Shown: positions 8,389 to 18,053, numbered from the stretch's first letter. The stretch: DNA of 20,892 nt from JAAYBQ01 sp035403465 (GCA_035403465.1 DAONFG010000048.1:1-20892); one strand, 5' to 3'. A program made the numbers and translations. Notes: a model not told the origin generated them from the letters alone.

Positions 8389-8467
8389 GGGTATTCCAAA
8401 TTATACCCTGCGGACCGGGTCCTGCACTCTGCCCCGGAAACTTTATGAAAAGGAGCGGACCCGGGGT
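8389..8467 (+). promoter_or_regulatory. Foldable carB leader with competing stems around the ribosome site
   Basis: GGGTAT (8389-8394) pairs with ATACCC (8403-8408). CCGGGTCC (8415-8422) is perfectly complementary to GGACCCGG (8457-8464), just upstream of the carB ATG. CCCCGG (8432-8437) is also complementary to CCGGGG (8461-8466), so the two upstream arms compete for the same strand. The SD AGGAG (8451-8455) lies in the loop of either form. This could be a translational control element, but it matches no riboswitch or PyrR site I know. In the rest of 8228-8467 a TTGACA at 8354-8359 has no matching -10, and no gene is visible. Confidence 0.35.
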
Positions 8468-11662
<3,195 letters not shown>

Positions 11663-11679
11663 TAATGGTCTGAATTTAT

Positions 11680-11731
11680 TTCATTGTAATTTGACATTTC
11701 CGTAAAAAGCGTTAATGTTTATTACAATGAA
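11680..11731. repeat. Long imperfect palindrome downstream of carB
   Basis: TTCATTGTAAT (11680-11690) and ATTACAATGAA (11721-11731) are perfect 11-bp inverted copies. Inside them GACATT and AATGTT extend the pairing after a small internal loop, leaving a loop of about 15 bases. It starts 17 bases after the carB stop and ends one base before the next element. There is no downstream T-run, so intrinsic termination is doubtful. It could reduce 3' decay of carB mRNA or be part of a mobile palindrome. Confidence 0.5.
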
Positions 11732-11732
11732 T

Positions 11733-11845
11733 AGACTTGTTGCGAAACTCTGTCTCACTCCCGCAGGGGAGCCTCCTGCGGGGGGCTCTCTAAGGGGCTC
11801 CGCCCCTTAAACCCTATTTTAAAAAAGCAGATTTGCAACAAGTCT
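11733..11845. mobile_element. MITE-like element, 113 bp, with 11-bp terminal inverted repeats
   Basis: AGACTTGTTGC (11733-11743) and GCAACAAGTCT (11835-11845) are perfect terminal inverted repeats. Similarity continues inward for several bases (GAAACTCTG against AAATCTGC). Between them are two strong hairpins: CCGCAGG/CCTGCGG (11761-11781), and TAAGGGGC/GCCCCTTA with a TCC loop (11791-11809). It has no coding capacity. I see no convincing target duplication. It lies in the 5' region of the small cysteine-rich gene and ends 9 bases before that gene's SD. The ends resemble insertion-sequence termini in style (TTGTTGC core), but I cannot assign a family. Confidence 0.6.
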
Positions 11846-11864
11846 GATATAAATGGAGGCCTTA

Positions 11865-12113
11865 ATGAAAAAAATTGTATTATCAATCACTCTTCTGGCT
11901 GCCGGTGCAATCCTGGCCCTTATGGTGTCTAATGAACCGTTAAGTGCCGATGCAAGCGGCTGCTATAACTGCGGCTCGGGAAGTTCCGGCAACCAGTGCA
12001 GGTACTACGGCAGCGACACATCGGAACAGCGTAAAAAATGTGAATCACTGGGCTGTAAAATAACAGGCACATCAAGCTGTTCAACTGCTGCAAATGTAAA
12101 AGTAATTAATTGA
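11865..12113 (+). CDS. Small exported six-cysteine protein, function unknown
   Basis: The protein is 82 residues from ATG 11865, which has SD GGAGG 5 bases upstream. An ATG at 11853 overlaps the SD and is unlikely. The N-terminus MKKIVLSITLLAAGAILALMV is a signal peptide or membrane anchor, and cleavage near SADA (about residues 27-30) is plausible. The ~50-residue mature part has six Cys, starting with CYNC, then QC, KKC, GC and SSC. This is an even number suited to three disulfides or to metal or cofactor binding. It is Gly/Ser-rich at the start and charged in the middle (TSEQRKKCESLGC). I do not recognise the family. It is followed by its own terminator, so it is probably monocistronic and not part of the ech operon. 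Confidence 0.8.
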   Translation: MKKIVLSITLLAAGAILALMVSNEPLSADASGCYNCGSGSSGNQCRYYGSDTSEQRKKCESLGCKITGTSSCSTAANVKVIN

Positions 12114-12134
12114 TTTATCACTGCGTTTTATCTT

Positions 12135-12175
12135 AAACCGGGGTCCGCATTATCAAGGCCCCGGTTTATAAAAAT
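12135..12175 (+). terminator. Intrinsic terminator after the small cysteine-rich gene
   Basis: AAACCGGGG (12135-12143) and CCCCGGTTT (12159-12167) form a perfect 9-bp stem with a 15-base loop. The 3' arm runs into an A/T-rich tail (TTTATAAAAATAA). It sits 21 bases after the small gene's stop and ahead of the ech operon. Lacking a pure U-run, it may be leaky. Confidence 0.6.
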
Positions 12176-12194
12176 AATTCCTGCTGATTTTTTA

Positions 12195-12223
12195 TGGAAT
12201 TTTCCCCGCCGGTTATTTATAAT
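12195..12223 (+). promoter_or_regulatory. Candidate ech operon promoter with perfect -10
   Basis: TATAAT at 12218-12223 is a perfect -10. The best -35 at 17-base spacing is TGGAAT (12195-12200), which is weak at three of six. A start near 12230 would give a leader of about 27 bases before GTG 12257 and would exclude an upstream ATG at 12194 as the translation start. Confidence 0.4.
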
Positions 12224-12256
12224 TATACCATCACAGTTTCCAGGCAGGGTGATTCC

Positions 12257-14146
12257 GTGTACATACTTCTATTCCTGATAGTTTTCCCGGCGCTGGCTGC
12301 ATTCCTGCTGCTGGTTATTCCTTTCAACTCGCTGCGCAAGATGATTTCACTCCTTGCCTCTGTCATTATCTGTGCGGCGTCAATTTTACTGCTGCTCCGG
12401 TCAACTGGTACAGGTCCTGTTTTTTATACATTAAATTCGCACTACATAGACCTTGGCATACTTGCAGCGGAAATGGCAACAGGACTTTTCCTGGTCATAT
12501 ACAGCATATGGAAAGGGAAGTTTTTTGCAGCTTTGCTTGCATTTGTGCAGTCAGGCTTCATACTCTGGTTCGACCTGCACATGGCAAGATACGCGGTCAT
12601 TGATTATTCGCTCTTCAGCGACCTGTTCTCTGTTGTCATGGCCCTGATCATCGGAATCATAGGCACACTGATATGCGTGTACACTGCCGGCTACATGGAT
12701 GAGTTCCATGAACACCATGGCGAAGTAGATGACAGGAGGAGTTACTTTCTTTTTCTCATGTACCTGTTTATATCATCCATGTTTGGCATAGTATTCTCAA
12801 ACCACCTGCTATGGCTCCTCTTTTTCTGGGAGGTTACAACACTCTGCTCATTCCTTCTTATCGGGTATAAGGCTGACGATGAATCGGTGAACAGCGCTTT
12901 CAAGGCGCTGGTAATGAACCTGGCCGGTGGTATTGCATTTACTGCGGGGATTGTGATACTCTATACCACAACAGGACAGCTTGAACTTGACAAGATGATC
13001 AGTACGCCCGGGACCTTCGCGCTGGTACCGGTTGTGTGCCTTGCGCTTGCGGGCCTTGTTAAATCCGCGCAGATGCCGTTTTCGTCCTGGCTGACAGCGG
13101 CAATGGTCGCACCAACGCCGGTCTCTGCACTGCTGCATTCAAGCACGATGGTCAAGGCCGGGGTCTATATCCTGATCAGGATAGCACCTCAGCTCCAGGG
13201 CACTGCTGCAGGGATAATGCTTGCTTTCATAGGAGGCACCACCTTCCTCGTCGCGTCGTTCATCGCAGTGTCGCAGCGCAACGCCAAACTTGTACTGGCC
13301 TATTCGACAATCGGAAACCTGGGGCTCATTACCGCATGCGCCGGAATAGATTCATATATGGCTGTATGGTCAGCCATTCTACTGATCATATTCCATGCAG
13401 TGTCCAAGTCGCTGTTATTCCTCTGTACGGGCGTTGTGCAGAACAGGACCGGCAGCAGGGACATTGAAGACATGGACCACCTGGTATCAAGGATGCCGGG
13501 GATTACCGCAATGATCGTGATCGGGATTGCCGGGATGTTCCTTGCGCCCTTCGGGATGCTCATAAGCAAATGGGCAGCGCTCAAGGCATTTGTAGATTTC
13601 AGCCCGATCCTGGCGATCATGCTTGCATACGGCAGCGCTGCCACCCTGTTCTTCTGGGCAAAGTGGATGGGCAGGATTATCTCTATAAGGGATGGTATGC
13701 CGGACATTGAAACAGGGGTAAGCCCGTGGGAATGGTTCAGCCTTGCGATGCTTTCGCTGTCAACGGTTGTCATCTGCATACTGCTGCCTGTTATATCATC
13801 AGTTATGATCGAACCATATATACTGGGTATTTACGGTGAAAGCCCGGTACTTCCCTTCAGGGATTTCATTATTATAATTATACTCATGACCGGTCTTGTG
13901 CTGATACTTCCGCTGGGGATTTTCTATTATACATATATCAGGCCCGGCTACAGGAAGTCAGGCGCGTATTTCTGCGGCAGGAACATGACAGCAGGTACCT
14001 ACATGGATTATTCCGGTACCGAGATTACACCGAGGATGGGTAACTATTACCTTGAAAATATATTCAATGAACGAAAGCTTTCAGTCGCCGGAATTGCCGC
14101 ATCTGTCATACTTATTGGAATAATGTTCGGGGCCGCGCTGATATGA
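12257..14146 (+). CDS. echA: Ech hydrogenase subunit A, NuoL/Mrp-type ion-translocating membrane subunit
   Basis: EchA is the antiporter-like pump module of the energy-converting hydrogenase in the inner membrane. The protein is 629 residues from GTG 12257, with about 14 or more hydrophobic segments. Conserved channel residues are visible: the Glu in the membrane segment LLWLLFFWEVTTLCSFLLIGY, the Lys in LAGLVKSAQMPFSSWLTAAM, the family signature APTPVSALLHSSTMVKAG, and His/Lys in IIFHAVSKSLLFL. GTG 12257 has the SD-like AGGGTGA close upstream. The same frame extends to ATG 12194, but that start has only a T-run before it, and a candidate -10 lies inside the extension. Its stop overlaps the echB start as ATGA. 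It is the first gene of a six-gene operon in the canonical ABCDEF order. Confidence 0.93.
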   Translation: MYILLFLIVFPALAAFLLLVIPFNSLRKMISLLASVIICAASILLLLRSTGTGPVFYTLNSHYIDLGILAAEMATGLFLVIYSIWKGKFFAALLAFVQSGFILWFDLHMARYAVIDYSLFSDLFSVVMALIIGIIGTLICVYTAGYMDEFHEHHGEVDDRRSYFLFLMYLFISSMFGIVFSNHLLWLLFFWEVTTLCSFLLIGYKADDESVNSAFKALVMNLAGGIAFTAGIVILYTTTGQLELDKMISTPGTFALVPVVCLALAGLVKSAQMPFSSWLTAAMVAPTPVSALLHSSTMVKAGVYILIRIAPQLQGTAAGIMLAFIGGTTFLVASFIAVSQRNAKLVLAYSTIGNLGLITACAGIDSYMAVWSAILLIIFHAVSKSLLFLCTGVVQNRTGSRDIEDMDHLVSRMPGITAMIVIGIAGMFLAPFGMLISKWAALKAFVDFSPILAIMLAYGSAATLFFWAKWMGRIISIRDGMPDIETGVSPWEWFSLAMLSLSTVVICILLPVISSVMIEPYILGIYGESPVLPFRDFIIIIILMTGLVLILPLGIFYYTYIRPGYRKSGAYFCGRNMTAGTYMDYSGTEITPRMGNYYLENIFNERKLSVAGIAASVILIGIMFGAALI

Positions 14147-15042
14147 ACTACTACATGGAAATAATTAAAAGTAACCCGCAGATGCTTACGGCGCTTCACG
14201 TCGCGGTGTATGTTGTACTTGCCCCGCTGGCGGGCGGGTTACTTGCGGGCCTTGACCGCAAAATCAGCGCCAGGCTGCAGGGCAGGGTGGGGCCGCCGGT
14301 TGTTCAGCCGTTCTATGATGTGTTCAAGCTGATGAAGAAGGAGACACTCCGTGTAAACCGTTACCAGAACTTCTACATCTTCCTGTTCCTGGTCTTCATG
14401 ATCTTTACGGGATCGCTGATATTCACCGGTGCTGACATGCTCCTCATGATCTTCGCGCTTACGCTGTCAGGGATTTTTCTTGTGCTTGCGGCATTCTCTG
14501 TAGATTCGCCATTCAGCCATACCGGCGCCGAGCGCGAAATTATACAGATGATGTCCTGTGACCCGATGCTCATCCTGGTCCCAGTGGGGATGTACCTTGT
14601 TACCGGAAGTTTCAGGGTCAGCGAGATTGCCATGTTTGAAAGGCCGCTTATAATGTTTCTGCCGGGGGTGTTTACAGGTTATGTTTTTATACTGACCATG
14701 AAATTCAGGAAATCGCCCTTCGATCTTTCAATGGCGCACCATGCCGCACACCAGGAGATAGTAAAAGGGCTTACCACGGAATTTTCAGGAAAGGCCCTGG
14801 CCGCAATAGAGGTTGCCCACTGGTATGAAAATGTCCTGCTCCTTGCAATAGTCTACCTGTTTTTTGCCCGGATCCCTGTACTGGCAGCGGCAATGGTACT
14901 CTTTGTTTTCCTGCTGGAGATATTCATAGACAATATAAACGCAAGGTTCAGGTGGGAACTGGCATTCTCAAGCACATGGATATTCACGCTTGTTACAGGC
15001 GGTGCGAATATTATTATACTTTACTACGCGTACAGCATTTAG
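14143..15042 (+). CDS. echB: Ech hydrogenase subunit B, NuoH-like membrane subunit
   Basis: EchB is the membrane subunit that links the hydrophilic hydrogenase module to the pump. It is related to NuoH of complex I. The 299 residues contain about eight membrane segments. The NuoH-type loop signature is clear: LDRKISARLQGRVGPPVVQPFYDVFKLMKKE (residues ~27-66), here as ARLQGRVGPP then FYDVFKLMKKE. Other typical acidic loops follow in SPFSHTGAEREIIQMMSCDP and SPFDLSMAHHAAHQEIVKG. The start overlaps the echA stop by 4 bases (ATGA), giving coupled translation. echC begins 15 bases after its stop behind a strong G-rich SD. Confidence 0.94.
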   Translation: MNYYMEIIKSNPQMLTALHVAVYVVLAPLAGGLLAGLDRKISARLQGRVGPPVVQPFYDVFKLMKKETLRVNRYQNFYIFLFLVFMIFTGSLIFTGADMLLMIFALTLSGIFLVLAAFSVDSPFSHTGAEREIIQMMSCDPMLILVPVGMYLVTGSFRVSEIAMFERPLIMFLPGVFTGYVFILTMKFRKSPFDLSMAHHAAHQEIVKGLTTEFSGKALAAIEVAHWYENVLLLAIVYLFFARIPVLAAAMVLFVFLLEIFIDNINARFRWELAFSSTWIFTLVTGGANIIILYYAYSI

Positions 15043-15057
15043 GGCAGGGGGGACGGA

Positions 15058-15531
15058 ATGTCATCGCTGAAAAAATCACCATGGATAATACATTACGATG
15101 CCACGAGCTGCAACGGCTGCGACATCGAGGTAATCGCATGCCTGACCCCGATGTACGACGTGGAGCGTTTCGGCATAGTGAACACGGGCAACCCGAAGCA
15201 CGCGGATATTTTTCTCATAACCGGTTCGGTCAATGAGCGGAACAGCCGGGTTGTCCGTAATATATACGAACAGATGCCTGACCCGAAAGTTGTAGTTGCA
15301 GTCGGCATCTGCGCGACGTCAGGTTGCGTCTTCAGGGACTGCTACAATGTCCTTGGCGGAGTGGACAAGGTTATCCCGGTTGATGTTTATGTCCCGGGCT
15401 GCGCGGCGCGTCCTGAATCTATCATAGACGGAATAGTGCGGTCACTGACGGTGCTTGAAGAGAAATACCGTGCCCAGAAAAAAAATAAAAAAAACAGAAA
15501 CGGCCGCAGCGGGGTGATAACAGATGGGTGA
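15058..15531 (+). CDS. echC: Ech hydrogenase small subunit, NuoB-like
   Basis: EchC is the [NiFe]-hydrogenase small subunit. It carries the proximal [4Fe-4S] cluster that passes electrons to or from the Ni-Fe site. The 157 residues are typical of the short group-4 form. All four cluster cysteines are present: C18 and C21 (SCNGCDIE), C85 (GICATSGC) and C115 (VPGCAARPE). There is no Tat signal, as expected for a cytoplasm-facing complex. The C-terminus is a Lys/Asn-rich tail (AQKKNKKNRNGRSG). The SD GGGGGGA lies 6 bases before ATG. The last 8 bases overlap echD. Confidence 0.95.
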   Translation: MSSLKKSPWIIHYDATSCNGCDIEVIACLTPMYDVERFGIVNTGNPKHADIFLITGSVNERNSRVVRNIYEQMPDPKVVVAVGICATSGCVFRDCYNVLGGVDKVIPVDVYVPGCAARPESIIDGIVRSLTVLEEKYRAQKKNKKNRNGRSGVITDG

Positions 15532-15901
15532 AGTGCAGAAATACATAAATATAAACCCCGCGGAGCTGCTGAACCATGTTGCAGATTATTCCGCGCAGGG
15601 CTACAGGCTTGTGCAGATAGGATGCACCATGAAGGGTGACAGGTACGAGCTGAACTACTCCTTTGATAAAGACTACGGTTTTGTGAACCTGAGATTTGAC
15701 ATAGCACAGGACTATGAAGTGGCAAGCATAAGCCCTATATACTTCTGCGCTTTTCTTTATGAAAATGAGATTCATGAACTCTTCGGCGTAATGATCAAAA
15801 ACATCGTTGTGGATTACAAGGGATCTTTCTACAGGGTAAAGGGAACTGCCCCCTTCAGAAAATCCCCGGCGCCGGAAAATGAACCGGGGGGAGAAGCATG
15901 A
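15524..15901 (+). CDS. echD: Ech hydrogenase subunit D, NuoC-like
   Basis: EchD is the NuoC-related subunit of the peripheral arm. The 125 residues include the core expected of this family: ISPIYFCAFLYENEIHELFGVMIKN, where the E-x-H-E-[LM]-[FY]-G motif is the NuoC/EchD hallmark, here NEIHELFGV. It then ends in a Pro/Glu-rich tail. It has no cofactor cysteines and is thought to be structural. Its SD GGGGTGA lies in the end of echC, and the two genes overlap by 8 bases. Its stop overlaps the echE start as ATGA. Confidence 0.92.
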   Translation: MGEVQKYININPAELLNHVADYSAQGYRLVQIGCTMKGDRYELNYSFDKDYGFVNLRFDIAQDYEVASISPIYFCAFLYENEIHELFGVMIKNIVVDYKGSFYRVKGTAPFRKSPAPENEPGGEA

Positions 15902-16977
15902 GCGGAAGAACGATTATACCATTCGGCCCGCAGCACCCGGTTCTCCCGGAACCGCTGCATTTTGACTTTGTCACAGAGGATGAGCGGATTGTCGAAGCCA
16001 TACCATCGATCGGTTATGTGCACCGCGGGCTTGAGCTGCTTGTTGACAAAAAAGACTACATCGAGTTCGTCTACGTGGCTGAACGGATCTGCGGCATATG
16101 CAGCTTCATGCACGGTATGACGTACTGCCTTGCCATTGAAGAGATCATGAAGCTCGATGTACCGCCGCGCGCGCAATACCTCAGGGTGATATGGTCGGAA
16201 CTATCCAGGATGCACAGTCACCTGATGTGGCTGGGATTTGCCGCTGACGCATTCGGGTTCGAGTCGCTCTTTATGCACAGCTGGAGAATGCGGGAACATG
16301 TACTCGATATAATCGAAGCGACAACAGGCGGCAGGGTGATATTCGGTTCGTGTAAGGTCGGAGGAACGCGGCGGGATATTGAAAACAGTGTGCTCAGGGG
16401 CATTGTGGATAAACTGGAGCAGATGAAGGATGAACTGAAGAGCGTGACCGATGTATTCCTGAAGGATTATTCCATCGAACACAGGCTGCGCGGCACAGGC
16501 GTAATTACGCGCGAGGGCGCGCATAAGCTGGGTGCAGTGGGCCCCATGCTGCGTGCAAGCGGAATTGAAAGCGACACAAGGCGGACCGGTTACGCTGCAT
16601 ACAATCATCTTGAGTTCGCGCCAGTGGTGGAGCAGGACGGGGACTGCTACGCGAGGTGCGCGGTCAGGGTGCGGGAGATCTTCCAGTCAATTGAACTTAT
16701 CAGGCAGGCATCCCTGAAAATTCCGGATGGAGCAGTTGAAATGAAGGTCGCGGGCGTGCCCGATGGTGAATATTTTATGAGGGTGGAACAGCCCAGGGGT
16801 GAGGTGGTATATTATATTAAAGCGAACGGGACAAAAAATATTGAACGGTTCAGGGTGCGCACGCCTACCTTTGCCAATATCCCGGCCATGGTCACGACAA
16901 TGAAGGGTTCACACATGGCTGATATTCCAAACATTATTCTTACGATAGATCCATGCATAAGCTGCACAGAGAGGTAG
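15898..16977 (+). CDS. echE: Ech hydrogenase large subunit with intact [NiFe] site, NuoD-like
   Basis: EchE is the catalytic subunit that reduces protons with ferredoxin electrons, or the reverse. The 359 residues keep both Ni-binding CxxC motifs: C65/C68 in ERICGICSFMHG and C353/C356 in DPCISCTER. This separates it from NuoD of complex I, which has lost them. GPQHPVLPEP at the N-terminus and HRGLE near residue 42 are family-typical. The protein ends three residues after the last Cys, so there is no C-terminal extension for a maturation endopeptidase to remove. The start overlaps echD by 4 bases, and echF begins 4 bases after its stop. Hyp-type maturation proteins would be needed and are not in this window. 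Confidence 0.96.
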   Translation: MSGRTIIPFGPQHPVLPEPLHFDFVTEDERIVEAIPSIGYVHRGLELLVDKKDYIEFVYVAERICGICSFMHGMTYCLAIEEIMKLDVPPRAQYLRVIWSELSRMHSHLMWLGFAADAFGFESLFMHSWRMREHVLDIIEATTGGRVIFGSCKVGGTRRDIENSVLRGIVDKLEQMKDELKSVTDVFLKDYSIEHRLRGTGVITREGAHKLGAVGPMLRASGIESDTRRTGYAAYNHLEFAPVVEQDGDCYARCAVRVREIFQSIELIRQASLKIPDGAVEMKVAGVPDGEYFMRVEQPRGEVVYYIKANGTKNIERFRVRTPTFANIPAMVTTMKGSHMADIPNIILTIDPCISCTER

Positions 16978-16981
16978 GGTA

Positions 16982-17374
16982 ATGAACCTGTTCAGGATGG
17001 CAAAAACCGTTACTAAAAGTTTATTCACAGGGCCGGCCACGCTCATGTACCCGGCGAGAGAGAGGGTGTATGCTGAAATCGCTCGTGGACATATCGAAAT
17101 AGAAATAAATATCTGTATTTTCTGCGGCATGTGCAGCAGGAAGTGTCCCACTGATGCAATTACAGTAACAAAGGAGAACCGGCAGTGGACGATTGACAGG
17201 CTCAACTGCACGGCATGCGGCAGATGCGTTGAGGTCTGCCCTGTAAAATGCCTGCATATGAACAACCGCTATTCTGCTGCTGTAACCGACAGGAAAGCCG
17301 CAATTTTTACAGCAGCTGCTGCACCAGGCGCGGATAAATCCGCACCGCCGGATCCGGGACATCCTGCTGAATAA
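16982..17374 (+). CDS. echF: Ech hydrogenase ferredoxin-like subunit with two [4Fe-4S] sites, NuoI-like
   Basis: EchF carries electrons between soluble ferredoxin and the EchC cluster. The 130 residues hold two complete [4Fe-4S] motifs: C45/C48/C51/C55 in CIFCGMCSRKCP and C76/C79/C82/C86 in CTACGRCVEVCP. The last ~30 residues are an Ala/Pro/Asp-rich tail (AAAPGADKSAPPDPGHPAE) that looks disordered and is probably specific to this lineage. The SD is G-rich (GAGGTAGGG), overlapping the echE stop. It is the last gene of the operon; a weak hairpin follows at 17389. Confidence 0.95.
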   Translation: MNLFRMAKTVTKSLFTGPATLMYPARERVYAEIARGHIEIEINICIFCGMCSRKCPTDAITVTKENRQWTIDRLNCTACGRCVEVCPVKCLHMNNRYSAAVTDRKAAIFTAAAAPGADKSAPPDPGHPAE

Positions 17375-17388
17375 ACCACCGGCTCAGT

Positions 17389-17413
17389 CTGCCCGGGACT
17401 TTAACCGGGTCAG
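17389..17413 (+). terminator. Possible terminator hairpin after echF
   Basis: CTG-CCCGG (17389-17396) pairs with CCGGG-T-CAG (17405-17413) with a one-base bulge and an 8-base loop. An A/T-rich stretch (TATTTATAGTATAG) follows instead of a clean T-run. It is the only stem in the right place for the ech operon end. Confidence 0.35.
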
Positions 17414-17514
17414 TATTTATAGTATAGTGTGTATTCAACTGATAGTTTACAGTTTTTCCAGCCGGTCTTAATCAGCCGGAAGTATACAAGGTGTATAGAA
17501 GTAATCCTTAACCT

Positions 17515-17558
17515 GAAACGAAGCTGAAACGAAGCTGAAACGGAGAGGAAACGAAGCG
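17515..17558. repeat. Four tandem 11-bp units (GAAACGAAGCT type)
   Basis: GAAACGAAGCT occurs twice (17515-17536), followed by GAAACGGAGAG (17537-17547) and GAAACGAAGCG (17548-17558). The 11-bp period is close to one helical turn. It lies between the ech operon and the small basic gene. There are no spacers, so it is not a CRISPR array. Confidence 0.8.
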
Positions 17559-17573
17559 GAATGCAGTATCAGG

Positions 17574-17603
17574 GGTGCGGACGCGATTAATCGCATCCGT
17601 ACC
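17574..17603. repeat. 30-bp near-palindrome spanning the stop of the small basic gene
   Basis: A 15-base half (GGTGCGGACGCGATT) is followed by its inverted copy with two differences. As RNA from the plus strand one difference becomes a G-U pair. The dyad centre falls on the TAA stop of the minus-strand gene. No T-run follows the stem, so it is a 3' stem-loop rather than a standard terminator. Confidence 0.6.
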
Positions 17604-17880
17604 TCCCTTTCATATACATCGATAGGAAAAGATTATAGCCGCTAACCCGTTTCCCGTATGCTTTTTTCTTATAGACCGCCTTCTCTTCGGCAGTGAATGC
17701 CTGCCACTGTTTTACGGCATCGGCAAATTTGCGCCGGTTTTTTCTCCGGACAGAAGTATCCGTGTTGCGCGGCCTGACACGGGCCCTTATACATGCAACG
17801 CCGTTCCTTTCATAAAAGACAAAATCCTTCAATTTCCCTTTTGTATTCAAAAACATGGGGTGTAAACGTGTAGTAGCCAT
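17587..17880 (-). CDS. Small basic protein with HMG-box-like C-terminus
   Basis: The protein is 97 residues from ATG 17880, which has a perfect SD GGAGG 5 bases upstream. The frame extends to 18063, but that would run through the divergent promoter region and has no SD. It is strongly basic. The N-terminal part (LNTKGKLKDFVFYERNGVACIRARVRPRN) has a 'GK..d.VfYeRnG...vR.R..prN' pattern that I associate with small uncharacterised bacterial and phage proteins. The C-terminal part, with FADAVKQWQAFTAEEKAVYKKKA then SGYNLFLSMYM, resembles an HMG-box helix pair (W, EEK, Y and A spacing, then a GYNLF helix). Nucleic-acid binding is plausible but inferred. It is divergent from the DHH phosphoesterase, with a dyad in its own leader. 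Confidence 0.78.
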   Translation of the reverse strand: MATTRLHPMFLNTKGKLKDFVFYERNGVACIRARVRPRNTDTSVRRKNRRKFADAVKQWQAFTAEEKAVYKKKAYGKRVSGYNLFLSMYMKGRYGCD

Positions 17881-17897
17881 TTCAGCCTCCTTCGGTT

Positions 17898-17912
17898 GTA
17901 TATACTGTATAC
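17898..17912. promoter_or_regulatory. Dyad GTATA-N5-TATAC in the leader of the small basic gene
   Basis: GTATA (17898-17902) and TATAC (17908-17912) are inverted half-sites 18 bases upstream of the small gene's ATG. They overlap the A/T-rich stretch (TATACAGTATATAC on the minus strand) that could be its -10. It may be an operator, possibly for self-regulation. It does not match a LexA box. Confidence 0.3.
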
Positions 17913-17995
17913 GCCGCAGACGCCCGGTTGGTGAAAAATATTTGAGCAGTTTTTGATTTTTTTTATCTGTACAGGGCATCTGCCGGGGATGTTTA

Positions 17996-18023
17996 TTGAC
18001 AGGGCTGAAGCCGGTGATATATT
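17996..18023 (+). promoter_or_regulatory. Sigma70-like promoter for the DHH phosphoesterase gene
   Basis: A consensus -35 TTGACA (17996-18001) and a -10 TATATT (18018-18023) are separated by 16 bases. A start near 18030 would leave a leader of about 25 bases containing the SD GGAG at 18046-18049. Confidence 0.68.
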
Positions 18024-18053
18024 CTCCAGCCATAAACTTCCAGGCGGAGCTGC

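Noticed and set aside
17515..17558. Direct repeats considered as a CRISPR array
   Set aside because: Units are 11 bp and contiguous with no spacers, and no cas genes are near.
17898..17912. LexA (SOS) box
   Set aside because: Half-sites do not match CTGT-N8-ACAG.
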